The notes: generated from the sequence alone by a model not told the origin. A DNA stretch of 64,000 bases from Leptospira bourretii (GCF_004770145.1 NZ_RQFW01000010.1:430955-494954), one strand, 5' to 3'. Shown: positions 53,263 through 62,579, counted from the stretch's first letter. A program made the numbers and translations.

Positions 53263-54060
53263 ATGATGCGATCCCTTTGGACCGGTGCTACCGGGATGAT
53301 TGCCCAACAATTCCATATTGATACGGTGGCCAATAACCTTGCCAACGTAAACACCACTGGTTTTAAAAAGAATCGTGTGGACTTCGAAGATTTAGTGTAC
53401 CAACATCAAGTGCTTGCGGGAACTCCAGCCACCTCTGTTTCCGAAATTCCTACTGGTGTGAATGTGGGCCACGGGGTGAAAGTCGCCGCCACACAGAAGT
53501 TATTCGAAATTGGATCTTTCCAAGCCACTGGAAATAAACTAGACCTTGCTCTAACCGGAGAGATGGCTTTTTTCAAAATCCAAATGCCCGATGGCACTTT
53601 CTCTTACTCAAGAGACGGATCTTTCAAAATTGATTCGAACCAACAAGTGGTCACCTCTAACGGTTACTTACTCGAACCACCGATCATCTTACCTGAAAAT
53701 GCCATCCTCAATACCCTAATGGTTTCTGAAGAGGGAGAAGTGACAGTAAAAATCGGTAACGACATTCGACCAACCACCATTGGCCAATTGGAACTTTACC
53801 GGTTTGTAAACCCGGCAGGTCTCCAAGCCGTGGGGAAAAACTTGTTTCGTGAAACTGTGGCATCCGGCCCAGAAATTCCAGGGATGCCTTCGCAAGAGGG
53901 ATACGGAAGTGTTTTACAAGGGTTTTTGGAGATGAGTAACGTAAAGATCGTAGAAGAGATGGTGAATATGATTGTGGCACAAAGGGCTTACGAATCCAAT
54001 TCCAAAACCATCCAAACCTCGGATAACATGCTTTCTACGGCGATTGGATTAAAACGTTAA
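53263..54060 (+). CDS. flgG: Flagellar basal-body distal rod protein FlgG
   Basis: Rod protein of 265 residues, normal length for FlgG. The N-terminus [47 protein letters not shown] is the classical FlgG/FlgF start. The middle has LALTGEMAFFKIQMPDGTFSYSRDGSFKID, and the C-terminus QGFLEMSNVKIVEEMVNMIVAQRAYESNSKTIQTSDNML is the coiled-coil end shared by axial proteins. It builds the distal rod of the periplasmic flagellum. It heads flgG-flgA-flgH-flgI-flgJ and ends one base into flgA. Confidence 0.96.
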   Translation: MMRSLWTGATGMIAQQFHIDTVANNLANVNTTGFKKNRVDFEDLVYQHQVLAGTPATSVSEIPTGVNVGHGVKVAATQKLFEIGSFQATGNKLDLALTGEMAFFKIQMPDGTFSYSRDGSFKIDSNQQVVTSNGYLLEPPIILPENAILNTLMVSEEGEVTVKIGNDIRPTTIGQLELYRFVNPAGLQAVGKNLFRETVASGPEIPGMPSQEGYGSVLQGFLEMSNVKIVEEMVNMIVAQRAYESNSKTIQTSDNMLSTAIGLKR

Positions 54061-55010
54061 TGAAAGTTTGGGTACTTTTTCTTTTTAGTTTAGGTTTCAC
54101 TTTGCCCACCTCGGCAAGTGGGAAAGACTTTCGACTCTACTTAAAACCCAAAACCATTGTGGGTGCAGGGGAGATTCGTCTTTCTGATTTTACCAACTGG
54201 AAAGGAAATTGGAACCCAGTACTCTTCCAAAATTTACAATCACCCAAAGTTCTGACACCAGAACAATTAGTAGATGTTTTGAATTCTCGTTATCGTTCAG
54301 AAACAAAAGAAACAGGTGAATCTGTTTCCTTTGAAGTGATGGGAAAAGAGGGGATATTACTTCCGAAAACCGCTACAGTTCCAAAGAAAGAATTGGAACG
54401 TTCTCTTTGGAAGGATTTGAAAGAATCCGTAGAACAGACAATTGGTGAAGAAGGAGATTTGTTTCGGTTGAGTTCCGAAAAAGAATCTATCCTTACGATT
54501 TCAGGAACGAAACTCGTTTGGCGAAATACAGGTCGCACCCTCCACGGGGGGAAACGGCTTTTTCCATTGGATTATTATTTTGAGGGAAAGCTGATCCATT
54601 CGGAATCGGTTCCTTTTTTGATTGAAGAAAAGAAAAAGGCTTACTTTACAACAAAAGAAATCCCAGCAAAAACTGTGCTCACAGAAGAAGATGTAGAACT
54701 TCGCTCTTTTTTTACCGCTGATCATAACCGCGAGTATGTGGAAGAAAGTCCTGTTGGAAAAACCGCCCTTGGAGCACTCGCCAGTGACACTACCATTGAA
54801 AAAAAACAAGTGAGAACCTTACATACCATTGAAAGGGGACAAGAAGTACAACTTGTTTATACCACTGGGAATTTATTCTTAAAAATCAAAACAAGGGCAT
54901 TGGCATCAGGAAATAAGGGAGATGAAATCCCTGTTCTCAATCTAGCTTCCCAAAAAATCATTAAAGCTAGAGTCCAAAATGAAGGGATCTGCCTTCTGGA
55001 AGAGATATAA
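54060..55010 (+). CDS. flgA: Flagellar P-ring assembly chaperone FlgA
   Basis: Periplasmic FlgA of 316 residues, longer than the E. coli protein. A signal peptide is at about 1-20 (PTSASGKDF). The last third is the SAF-type domain: FTTKEIPAKTVLTEEDVELRSFF and TLHTIERGQEVQLVYTTGNLFLKIKTRALASGNKGDEIPVLNLASQKIIKARV, ending close to the C-terminus. FlgA helps FlgI assemble into the P ring. The start overlaps the flgG stop by one base (TAATG), showing coupling. Confidence 0.9.
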   Translation: MKVWVLFLFSLGFTLPTSASGKDFRLYLKPKTIVGAGEIRLSDFTNWKGNWNPVLFQNLQSPKVLTPEQLVDVLNSRYRSETKETGESVSFEVMGKEGILLPKTATVPKKELERSLWKDLKESVEQTIGEEGDLFRLSSEKESILTISGTKLVWRNTGRTLHGGKRLFPLDYYFEGKLIHSESVPFLIEEKKKAYFTTKEIPAKTVLTEEDVELRSFFTADHNREYVEESPVGKTALGALASDTTIEKKQVRTLHTIERGQEVQLVYTTGNLFLKIKTRALASGNKGDEIPVLNLASQKIIKARVQNEGICLLEEI

Positions 55011-55016
55011 GATTGT

Positions 55017-55775
55017 ATGAATGTAAAGATAAATCCCAATTCAAAATTAACTGGGAAGAGAGATGCTAAAGTGAATTCCTTAATTACGTCATCAATTGGT
55101 AAAAAAATCCTGATCTTCTCTAGTGAGTTCACAATTCTTAGCATATTGACTTTTACGAGCCTCACTCTTTTTGCCGCGGATTCCTTATGGAAAGACAAAG
55201 ATCCGTATTCTTATCCCAAAACCATCCAACCAGGAACAGTGGTAAAGGTAGTTTTGAAAAATGGGCTTCGAGTCGAATATGAGTCCGAATACAAAGCGAC
55301 TTTTGATAACGATATCAAAACGGTTCCCGATAAAAAGTTAGTTCCTGACCTTCCTGCTTATAACTCGAATTCCACATACATGCGTTCCAAAGTTGGTAAG
55401 TCCAAATCCCAAGGCAAAGTGGTGGGTGTGATGGCAGTCCTTGTCACAGGGATTGATCCAGGAACGGGAAATTTGGAACTAGAGGGAAGTAAGGTATTTA
55501 ATTTATCGGAAGAAAGAATTAACCTTCGTTTGTCGGGAACCATTTCTCCAGAAGATTTAGACAAAAATCGGTTTATTTCCAGTGATCTGATTGCCAACCT
55601 AAGAGTGGAATACCAAGGAACCTTAAATCCTAAAGAACTCACAAATCCGAACATCCAAATGAAACGGATCACAAACCCCGATGGAACTGTCACTGAAAAA
55701 GCAGAACTATCGGAGCCAGAAAAACAAGAAATCATTTTGAAAAATATCAAACGACTCTTAGGTGAAAGTGAGTAA
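55017..55775 (+). CDS. flgH: Flagellar L-ring protein FlgH
   Basis: FlgH-type protein of 252 residues. Around SLWKDKDPYSYPKTIQPGTVVKVVLKNGLRVEYESEY it shows the start of the FlgH domain. The middle GKVVGVMAVLVTGIDPGTGNLELEGSKVFNLSEERINLRLSGTISPEDLDKNRFISSDLIANLRVEYQG is the conserved ring-forming part. It has a long, partly hydrophobic N-terminal region (about 1-54, with ILTFTSLTLFAA) that probably carries the export signal, and no clear lipobox Cys. Its position between flgA and flgI supports the call. Confidence 0.88.
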   Translation: MNVKINPNSKLTGKRDAKVNSLITSSIGKKILIFSSEFTILSILTFTSLTLFAADSLWKDKDPYSYPKTIQPGTVVKVVLKNGLRVEYESEYKATFDNDIKTVPDKKLVPDLPAYNSNSTYMRSKVGKSKSQGKVVGVMAVLVTGIDPGTGNLELEGSKVFNLSEERINLRLSGTISPEDLDKNRFISSDLIANLRVEYQGTLNPKELTNPNIQMKRITNPDGTVTEKAELSEPEKQEIILKNIKRLLGESE

Positions 55776-55780
55776 ATAGA

Positions 55781-56926
55781 ATGTTATCCATGAATCAAAA
55801 TCAAACTTACCTAGAGTTTAAAAAAGAAACTTTCCGATTTTTCTCAAAACCACTGGTGGCAGTTGTCGTTTTTCTTTTGGGAACTCTTCCAAGTTTTGCA
55901 GTTGAAACAAGACTCAAAGATTTGGTGCGAATTGATGCGGTTCGCGAAAACCAACTCACAGGGTTTGGGCTTGTGGTTGGTCTTAATGGAACTGGAGATA
56001 CAAAAAATCCTCTCACAGAAGAGGCCTTACAAAATTACCTGGCAGGTCTTGGTGTGAATACCAAAAAGAACCTAAGAGATGCCAAAAATACAGCTTCTGT
56101 TCTCATTACAGCCAATGTTCCGGTCAACTTGAAAGAAGGGGATAAAATTGATGTTTTAGTTTCTTCTTTGGGGGATGCACGTTCTTTGGAAGGGGGAGTG
56201 CTTCTGCAATCTCCATTGAAAGCAGGGAATGGAGAAACCATTGCCGTTGCATCCGGCGTACTCGCATTTGGTGGAAAAGAGAAAAAACGAGGTGGGGCAG
56301 ATAAAAAATCAGGATCCAATACCGCTCTTGTCCCTATGGGTGCGATTTTGGAAAAATCGGTTCCCAATGCCCCTGTGACAAAATCAGTCAAACTCACACT
56401 TCTCGAAAAAGATTATACAACGATGGGTGCCATAGTGGATGCCATTACCGCCGAACTTGCTGTGGTTCCGGAAGTGGTTTCTCCTACTGAGGTCCTTGTT
56501 CCCCTTCCTCTAAAAACATCTGGCCAAACTTCCACCGGAGAAATGGCAACTGGGGAACCCAAACTGGATTTGGCCTTTCTTGCTAAGTTAGAAAATCTAA
56601 CGATCAATTCTTCGCCTGTGGCCCGTGTGGTGATCAACGAAAGAACAGGGACGATCGTGATGGGAGCTAATATCGCCATTGATGAGGTGGCCATTTCCCA
56701 ACAAGGCCTGACCATTCAAATTGCCAGTAGAGACAAGGCTCGGTATTTTTTTCCCATCCAAGAAGAAGGAAAAGGCGAGTCTGTTTTTGTTCTCAAAGAA
56801 ACCACCCAAGTTTCGGATGTGGTGGGAGCTCTGAACAAGGTGGGAGCCTCCACCCGGGACATTATTTCGATTCTAGAAGCTTTAAAGAAACAAGGGGCCT
56901 TAAAAGCAGAACTTGTGATTCAGTAA
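55781..56926 (+). CDS. flgI: Flagellar P-ring protein FlgI
   Basis: P-ring subunit of 381 residues with a cleavable signal (about 15-40, ending at SFAVE). The mature start RLKDLVRIDAVRENQLTGFGLVVGLNGTGDTKN is the FlgI hallmark. Further conserved parts are NVPVNLKEGDKIDVLVSSLGDARSLEGGVLLQSPLKAGNGE, and ARVVINERTGTIVMGANIAIDEVAISQQGLTI near the end. A short basic insert (GKEKKRGGADKKSGS, about 163-178) is unusual. It follows flgH by 5 nt. Confidence 0.96.
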   Translation: MLSMNQNQTYLEFKKETFRFFSKPLVAVVVFLLGTLPSFAVETRLKDLVRIDAVRENQLTGFGLVVGLNGTGDTKNPLTEEALQNYLAGLGVNTKKNLRDAKNTASVLITANVPVNLKEGDKIDVLVSSLGDARSLEGGVLLQSPLKAGNGETIAVASGVLAFGGKEKKRGGADKKSGSNTALVPMGAILEKSVPNAPVTKSVKLTLLEKDYTTMGAIVDAITAELAVVPEVVSPTEVLVPLPLKTSGQTSTGEMATGEPKLDLAFLAKLENLTINSSPVARVVINERTGTIVMGANIAIDEVAISQQGLTIQIASRDKARYFFPIQEEGKGESVFVLKETTQVSDVVGALNKVGASTRDIISILEALKKQGALKAELVIQ

Positions 56927-56945
56927 TTGGGAAATCTGCCGATAA
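56919..56945 (+). promoter_or_regulatory. Candidate sigma-28 promoter of flgJ-like gene
   Basis: TTCAGTAA (56919-56926), N11, GCCGATAA (56938-56945). The -10 element is identical to the FliA consensus, and the -35 matches four of eight positions. It lies 16 bp before the start of the rod-binding protein gene and overlaps the flgI stop. Confidence 0.55.
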
Positions 56946-56961
56946 GTTTAGAAGACATAAT

Positions 56962-57444
56962 ATGGACATTCATAAAATCCAAGACTATTCGAATCGTTTG
57001 AGCCGCTCCCAAGATGAATCCATTCTCACCCGGATGAAATCCTATGCGGACGAGATGAAACCATCTAAGAAGGATGGGGTGTCTGATTTTCAGAATCTAC
57101 TAGAAAACCACGAAGAAATTATGGGTAAGGTAAGTTCTTCTTCGCTCAAAGTCCCACAAAACATTCGTGAGGAAATCAAAGAAGATCCTTACAGAAAAAA
57201 ACTATATGATGCGTCCGTAGAATTTGAGTCTGTATTTGTGAAGATGATGTTAAAGGAAATGAAAAACACCATTCACAAAGAAAAACTCATTGATGGTGGT
57301 TATGCGGAAGAAATTTTTGAGGACATGTTATACGATGAGTATGCAAAAAACATTTCCCAAAACGAATCCATGGGACTTGCAGAAGAGATCTACAAACAGA
57401 TGTCTGCATCTCTTCCACCGGTGAAAAAAAATCCTTATTTTTAA
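56962..57444 (+). CDS. flgJ: Flagellar rod-binding protein (FlgJ N-terminal domain type)
   Basis: Rod-cap-like protein of 160 residues. RKKLYDASVEFESVFVKMMLKEMKNTIHKEKLIDGGYAEEIFEDMLYDEYAKNISQNESMGLAEEIYKQM (about 78-146) is the conserved rod-binding domain of FlgJ. The peptidoglycan hydrolase domain of enterobacterial FlgJ is absent, as in spirochaetes and many other bacteria, so wall digestion must be done by another enzyme. It is the last gene of the flagellar operon and may have its own sigma-28 promoter. Confidence 0.9.
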   Translation: MDIHKIQDYSNRLSRSQDESILTRMKSYADEMKPSKKDGVSDFQNLLENHEEIMGKVSSSSLKVPQNIREEIKEDPYRKKLYDASVEFESVFVKMMLKEMKNTIHKEKLIDGGYAEEIFEDMLYDEYAKNISQNESMGLAEEIYKQMSASLPPVKKNPYF

Positions 57445-57513
57445 AGCGAATTTCTAAAGTCAGTCTTTCTCAAAAACTCAGAAAATAACTAAATAAAATA
57501 AATTCATTCGTTT

Positions 57514-57538
57514 GATTTGGTTTTATTTAAACCAAATC
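57514..57538. terminator. Bidirectional terminator between flgJ and yihY-like gene
   Basis: GATTTGGTTT (57514-57523), loop TATTT, AAACCAAATC (57529-57538): a perfect 10-bp stem between two convergent genes, followed on the plus strand by TTT. The stop codon of the minus-strand gene lies inside it. Confidence 0.7.
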
Positions 57539-59881
57539 TTTAAATGAGATTTTTTTAAGTTCTTCTTTTAGTTTCTCTTCCAACACATTTAGGCTTTCAT
57601 TTAGTTTCGGTGAAATCTGATTGAGTTCTTTCGGTGCCCCAATTTTAAAACTGGAAGTTTGTTCGTATAAGGCAACCAGATCAATCTGTTCTTTTAGTTT
57701 GACTGGGGCAACTCGTTTGTCTTCCGTTGTCTCTATTAGTTTTGCCTCGTTTAACTTTTCTAAAATGGTAGTTAAATCTTTTTCTGGCATAAGAAGCGCT
57801 TTCCGTATCCCAGAAAGTTTGATGAGTTCTCCCTGTTTGGATTGGTGGTCATAGGTAAGAGCCAACACCTGGATGGTTTTGTAAAATTCATAAGACAAAT
57901 TGCTATCTATGTCATCGAACGGATGTTTGGGAAGGATGTACCTGTCAGGGAATTGTAAAGTAGCAGTAACTTCTGCACCATACAGGATGATCAGTGAGAT
58001 GGAATAAATGGCAAGAAGGGCAATGGGGATTGCCGCTAGAGCCTTATACACAATCATCGTTTTTTCCGTGAAAGAGGTTAGATAGATATTGATAAACCCC
58101 CAAAAGAAAATGATGAGAATGATTCCTGTCACCGCCGCTCCAATGGAAGATGCTTTGATCGGAACTTTTGTGTTGGGGATAATATTAAAAATTAACAAAA
58201 AGAAAAGCCAAAGAGCAAGGAGAGGTAGGAGAATTTGAAAAATGGAATAAAGAGAGAAGAATCTTTTTCCCCCTTGGTATTTTTTCCAAATGGTTTGGCC
58301 TTTCGAATCTTCTTCCACTCGAATGATTTTATTGAATTCACCAACACCGACTAAACCTAACATACTTTCGCTTTGGGAGTTAACTTCCGGTTCGGTTTCA
58401 ATTTCCACTGTTTCTTCTAGCAGAGGTTCTGATCCCTCTGTTACAGTTTCTGTCGCCTCTTTTGTTTTTTTGGAAAGGAGGACCATATCCAAAATCATCC
58501 CGGCTTTTCCTCTATAAGCCGTGGACCAGTTTTCACCCTCATCTTCCGACAAAAGAATGTCACCAATGGAAGTGAGGATATAAACATCATAATCTTGTTT
58601 TTTAGGAGAGGCAAATACCCAAATGCGTTCGTAAGAATACTTTCTATGACTGAGGTCTGTCCAAGTATACCCTCCGTCCACGGTTTTGAATACAGCACCA
58701 CTATCGCCCACTAAAAACCCAACATTGCGATTGAGAAAGGCAATGTCATTTAAAGGTTTAGGCGAGATTTCCTGTGGGAAAAAAGTGATCCCTCCGTCAC
58801 TGGTTTTCCAAAGCCTTCCTTCTCGATCCAAAATGAATCCATCTTTGTCAGAAAAAAAACGAATCCGAATGGGAGTGATGGCAGGATCTGTGAATCTTTT
58901 GATTTCTTTTAACGTTTTTCCAATTTCATAACGAAGGGTTCGTGTATCCTTTGTTAGGATAAACAAAGTATCATAATCAATGGCTCCAAAATCTGAGACG
59001 GCGATTCCTTTGAGTGAGTGAAGTTTCCATGTTTTTCCTAAATCATTGGAATAAAGGAAACTTCCTTCTTCCGATATGGAAAATAGGGCATTCCCCACAC
59101 TGCGAATCCGGAAAAAATTTTCTTTTGAGATCTCTGGCCTTTTACAGGTTCCTGTTTCCACAGTATCAAAATCAATACATAGCATGTTTTCAAAATCAAT
59201 ACTGGAATTTGGAATAAAGGATACGGATTTATTTAGTTCTGTGATACTTCCAATATTTCCTTTTTCTCCTGCCACCCATAGGACTCCATGTTTGGTGGAA
59301 ACAATGGATTTGAGGTGGGGAGGGCGAACTGAATCAGAAATTTTATCTGTGATATTTTTTCCGACAACAAATAGAAGAGGCCCAAAAGAAATTAAAAAGA
59401 AATAAAATACAAACTTATTAATAAAATTTCTGTGAAGGTCAATTTTCCAAATGATATGGAAGGCTTTTTCTAAAGACCGCAACACTGCTGTAGCGGAAAA
59501 AATAAAAACAACAAATCCAACGGCTCCAATTTGAGAAGCGGTGGAAATGATATCTGTTAAAGTTTCGAGATATGGTGTGATATCAAACTGAATATTATTT
59601 CGGAGTAGGTAGGCATTGATTTCATCTACCATTTCCCCTTGTCTTGTTTGAATTCCCGAAGCAACAGTGATGAGGGCAAGGGCTACTGTGAGTGTTGGGA
59701 TCAGAGTGACTATGGTTGTATAAGCAAGACTTGATCCAATGATGAGGCAATCATCTTTCATAAACCGGTGGATGGAGACAAGGAGAACTCGAATCCCTAA
59801 AATGAGTTTTGTTTTCCAACCTTTTTCTTCTGGAATCGTAGTGAGTCGTACAAACAAAGATGGTTGGGTGGTGTCATTCAT
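57527..59881 (-). CDS. YihY/BrkB-family membrane protein with inserted BNR beta-propeller
   Basis: Protein of 784 residues, far longer than the usual 280-420 of YihY. Helices at about 45-73, 110-133 and 153-175 carry the family segments SSLAYTTIVTLIPTLTVALAL and FSATAVLRSLEKAFHIIW. Residues about 180-540 are an insertion with Asp-box motifs YSNDLGKTW, KTSDGGITF, KTVDGGYTW and LSEDEGENW, as in Ycf48/sialidase-type propellers. Three more helices (about 544-566, 578-600 and 612-634) follow, then a winged-helix-like cytoplasmic tail. With the N-terminus inside, the insert faces the periplasm. The role of YihY proteins is not settled; the ribonuclease BN name is an old error. It is the last gene of a five-gene operon. 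Confidence 0.88.
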   Translation of the reverse strand: MNDTTQPSLFVRLTTIPEEKGWKTKLILGIRVLLVSIHRFMKDDCLIIGSSLAYTTIVTLIPTLTVALALITVASGIQTRQGEMVDEINAYLLRNNIQFDITPYLETLTDIISTASQIGAVGFVVFIFSATAVLRSLEKAFHIIWKIDLHRNFINKFVFYFFLISFGPLLFVVGKNITDKISDSVRPPHLKSIVSTKHGVLWVAGEKGNIGSITELNKSVSFIPNSSIDFENMLCIDFDTVETGTCKRPEISKENFFRIRSVGNALFSISEEGSFLYSNDLGKTWKLHSLKGIAVSDFGAIDYDTLFILTKDTRTLRYEIGKTLKEIKRFTDPAITPIRIRFFSDKDGFILDREGRLWKTSDGGITFFPQEISPKPLNDIAFLNRNVGFLVGDSGAVFKTVDGGYTWTDLSHRKYSYERIWVFASPKKQDYDVYILTSIGDILLSEDEGENWSTAYRGKAGMILDMVLLSKKTKEATETVTEGSEPLLEETVEIETEPEVNSQSESMLGLVGVGEFNKIIRVEEDSKGQTIWKKYQGGKRFFSLYSIFQILLPLLALWLFFLLIFNIIPNTKVPIKASSIGAAVTGIILIIFFWGFINIYLTSFTEKTMIVYKALAAIPIALLAIYSISLIILYGAEVTATLQFPDRYILPKHPFDDIDSNLSYEFYKTIQVLALTYDHQSKQGELIKLSGIRKALLMPEKDLTTILEKLNEAKLIETTEDKRVAPVKLKEQIDLVALYEQTSSFKIGAPKELNQISPKLNESLNVLEEKLKEELKKISFKDLV

Positions 59882-59890
59882 TGGGGTTAC

Positions 59891-60772
59891 CTATTTTTTA
59901 AAAGCGTACAAAACGTAACTGGAAGTGATGGGAAATCCATTTCGTTTCCATTTTGACTTAAAATGGTAGAACGTAATGCGAAACCATTGGAAGTAATCTT
60001 CCCATTTTTGAAAAGATCCTCTTGATTTTTGTAGTTTGGCATATAAGGGAAAATCCACTCCGAAGTACGATACAAAACGACTAAATCCAAGGTTCGTCAA
60101 TATTTTTTTTAAGATGGTATCGGAGTAATAAAAAACATGGCCAGGCATATAGTAGTGATAGTTTGGGCCCTCTGTTTTGGCTTGCCATCCATCAAAATTG
60201 GCAGTTTGCAGGAGGAGAAGTCCTCCCGGTTTTAGAATCCGAGTGATTTCTTTAAAAAACAAATTTGGATTTTCTATATGTTCGATCACTTCTACCATCG
60301 TGATCACATGGAAATATTCGTTTGGAAATTGTGCATCCAGTAAATCCCCTTGGAAAGTCGGGATTCCATTTTCATTCGCATAACGGGAAGCATACTCAGA
60401 AATTTCTACACCTTGCACAGAAAAACCTTCCTTCTTCGCCGATTCTAAAAATCCCCCAAATGAGGATCCAATGTCTAAAAAGTTTCCTGACTTTACGAAC
60501 CTTTTGATATTGCGAATCCTAGCTTTCCATACATACTGAAAGAATTTTTTATGATCCCTTTCATCGATGTATGTATACTCTGCTTTGCCTTGGTAGTAGT
60601 CTTTGGTATAAAGTTCTTTTTGGTTGGGTCTTGGGTAAAGGGCTTGGAGTTTGCAATGTTTACATTCTACAATGGATAAACCTGCATATTTACCGGTTGT
60701 TGTATAAAGTGGTTCCCAATCATTTGTTTGGTCAAGAGGGCATATTTCGGTCAAAGAAGGGAGAGGATTCAT
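59891..60772 (-). CDS. SAM-dependent methyltransferase with N-terminal Cys motif
   Basis: Class I methyltransferase of 293 residues. The N-terminal part has CPLDQ and CKHCKLQALYPRPNQKELYTKDYYQ, a degenerate zinc-ribbon often seen in methyltransferases for sugars or envelope glycans. The Rossmann core starts with motif I FLDIGSSFGGFLESA. Motif II-like VQGVEISEYASRYANENG, then FHVITMVEVIEHIENPNLFFKEITRILKPGGLLLLQTAN (motifs IV-VI), follow. The substrate is unknown. It starts one base before the stop of the neighbouring methyltransferase gene (TAATG). Confidence 0.85.
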   Translation of the reverse strand: MNPLPSLTEICPLDQTNDWEPLYTTTGKYAGLSIVECKHCKLQALYPRPNQKELYTKDYYQGKAEYTYIDERDHKKFFQYVWKARIRNIKRFVKSGNFLDIGSSFGGFLESAKKEGFSVQGVEISEYASRYANENGIPTFQGDLLDAQFPNEYFHVITMVEVIEHIENPNLFFKEITRILKPGGLLLLQTANFDGWQAKTEGPNYHYYMPGHVFYYSDTILKKILTNLGFSRFVSYFGVDFPLYAKLQKSRGSFQKWEDYFQWFRITFYHFKSKWKRNGFPITSSYVLYAFKK

Positions 60773-61380
60773 TATTTTTCAGCGAGAAAAAACCAGTGAC
60801 AAATTCGTTCTTCTAGTTTTCCCAGTGGCGTTCTTTCCGAATAACCAATTGAAACTTTGGAAAAAATGGATAAAAATGATTTTAAATCTTCAAGGGAATA
60901 GGTTTCCGCATAACCGCCGCTTAAATCAGTTAAATTCATTTTTCCTTGTGTTAGACCCAGATGGGTATCCCCATCCGCGCGGATCGAACCCAATAGATAC
61001 CCCCCAGTGTCCAAGGATTCATATAAAGAGGAGAGAAGCTTTTTTGCCTCTTCTCTTTGGTTGTAATGGAAAACTCCCCAACTTAAGATGAGCCCAAATT
61101 CTTTTGGAGAAAATGGGAGGTCTGTGCCTGGAGTGTGGAGGAAACGAATCGGTGAATTCCCTTCATTTAACAGATCAATGGTGGTTTTTGAATTGTCGCA
61201 ACCAGTGACAAAATAACATTCATTTTGTAAAAGATAAGAATGCCTTCCGGATCCACAGCCAAAGTCCAGTGCATTTCTATTTTTTGGTTGGATCCTAGAT
61301 AAAAGGCGGACCAAATTTTCATCTGGAAAGGCCAATTTTGACTTTGGTCTTTCATAGTGTTCATCCCAGACATTTTTCAT
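60772..61380 (-). CDS. SAM-dependent methyltransferase
   Basis: Class I methyltransferase of 202 residues. Motif I is ALDFGCGSGRHSYLL, with VTGCDNSKTTIDLL as the acidic ribose-binding strand. LPFSPKEFGLILSWGVFHYNQREEAKKLLSSLYESLDTGGYLLGSIR carries the later motifs. The start at 61380 (MKNVWDEHYERP) is chosen because it overlaps the stop of the ATP-grasp gene as ATGA; an upstream in-frame start would add 11 residues. The sequence is like general small-molecule methyltransferases, with no substrate-specific signature. Confidence 0.85.
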   Translation of the reverse strand: MKNVWDEHYERPKSKLAFPDENLVRLLSRIQPKNRNALDFGCGSGRHSYLLQNECYFVTGCDNSKTTIDLLNEGNSPIRFLHTPGTDLPFSPKEFGLILSWGVFHYNQREEAKKLLSSLYESLDTGGYLLGSIRADGDTHLGLTQGKMNLTDLSGGYAETYSLEDLKSFLSIFSKVSIGYSERTPLGKLEERICHWFFLAEK

Positions 61381-62579
61381 GAATTGATTCTTTGGAAAAT
61401 GGAATCTAACCAATCTTTGGTGGAAATAGGTAGTTTAGTTGAGATTCCAAACACCTGGGTTCGTTTGTGATTTCCTTCTAATTTATCGAGAGTCGCAGCG
61501 GTTGGGACCAATTGTTTTTGGAAAAAGATGGTTTCACCTGGGTTTGGTTCTAAGGTCAAAGGTTCTCCCATCTTTTTTTGGCGTTCCGGGGGGAGGGTAA
61601 AAACTAATGCCGATTTGGTGAACCCATCTTTTGCTTTTTTTAAAAAACCAGGCCTTGTTTTTTCGCCAATGGTCACGGAAAGTAAATCATTAAAGTATTT
61701 ATATCCGTAGTGTTCGGGGATAAGAACATCTGCCAAAAATTCTCCACCCACTTCAGGAGCCGATTCGATTAGAAGGCATTCTTTATTTTTTGTGATTTTA
61801 AATTCAGCAACGAAAGGTCCCGTTTTTAGTTTTGTTGCTGTGACAACTGCTTGGCAGATCATTTTGATTTCCCCTGCCAAATCGATATGTTGGGAGGGGG
61901 CCACATGGGCCACCTCAATAAAGTTAGGTTTCCCTGTGGTAATTTTGTCTGTGAGGGAGATCAAATAAAATCGTCTGGCAATGACAAAACCAAGGACGGT
62001 AACTTCATCCCCAGAAATCAGAGGTTCCAAAAGATAACCTTCACTTGTTTTCAAACGAGTGAATTTTTTAAACTCTGCTTCCGATTCGAATACAGTAATT
62101 CCTTTTTTCCCAGAACCTTCTTTGGGTTTGGCGATGAGGGGAAACTTGAGCTCTATTTTTTTTTCTTTGGCTTTCGTTTGTAAACTGGATTGGAGAGAAG
62201 CGGGAAGAGGGATTCCAAATTTCGAAACGGCAGTTTTGAACCTTTCTTTGTCCAAAAACAAATTCACTGTATCACGAGGGTTCCCTCGGAGTTTTAATTT
62301 TTCTGCTAAATAAGAAACTGTATAAACGGCTTTTCCAAAGGATCTGGAACCCACTCCCATCAGTTTGAAAGGAAGAGGGACACGACTCATGGCATGAAGG
62401 ATTTTTCTATACTCATGAGTAGATTCTAATATGCGAATGTCTGATTCCACAAGACCCGGGGCCTCTGGATTTGTATCAACAGAGATCACTTTGAGTCCCC
62501 TGGCTTTTGCCGCTCGGATGAGTGGGATTTGGTTCTCTCCGGCTCCAATAGAGAGATAACTGCCGGTCAGCTGTCTCAT
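61377..62579 (-). CDS. ATP-grasp family ligase
   Basis: ATP-grasp protein of 400 residues. The N-terminal Rossmann-like part is YLSIGAGENQIPLIRAAKARGLKVISVDTNP, like PurK and carboxylate-amine ligases. The ATP-grasp domain (about 115-310) has FKTAVSKFGIPLPASL, PLIAKPKEGSGKKGITVF, GYLLEPLISGDEVTVLGFV, and the metal-binding end LIESAPEVGGEFLADVLIPEHYGY. A small C-terminal domain (about 320-395) resembles the biotin-carboxylase C-domain. It should join a carboxylate to an amine or thiol with ATP. It lies directly after the RRM gene and is coupled to the next methyltransferase. Confidence 0.85.
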   Translation of the reverse strand: MRQLTGSYLSIGAGENQIPLIRAAKARGLKVISVDTNPEAPGLVESDIRILESTHEYRKILHAMSRVPLPFKLMGVGSRSFGKAVYTVSYLAEKLKLRGNPRDTVNLFLDKERFKTAVSKFGIPLPASLQSSLQTKAKEKKIELKFPLIAKPKEGSGKKGITVFESEAEFKKFTRLKTSEGYLLEPLISGDEVTVLGFVIARRFYLISLTDKITTGKPNFIEVAHVAPSQHIDLAGEIKMICQAVVTATKLKTGPFVAEFKITKNKECLLIESAPEVGGEFLADVLIPEHYGYKYFNDLLSVTIGEKTRPGFLKKAKDGFTKSALVFTLPPERQKKMGEPLTLEPNPGETIFFQKQLVPTAATLDKLEGNHKRTQVFGISTKLPISTKDWLDSIFQRINS

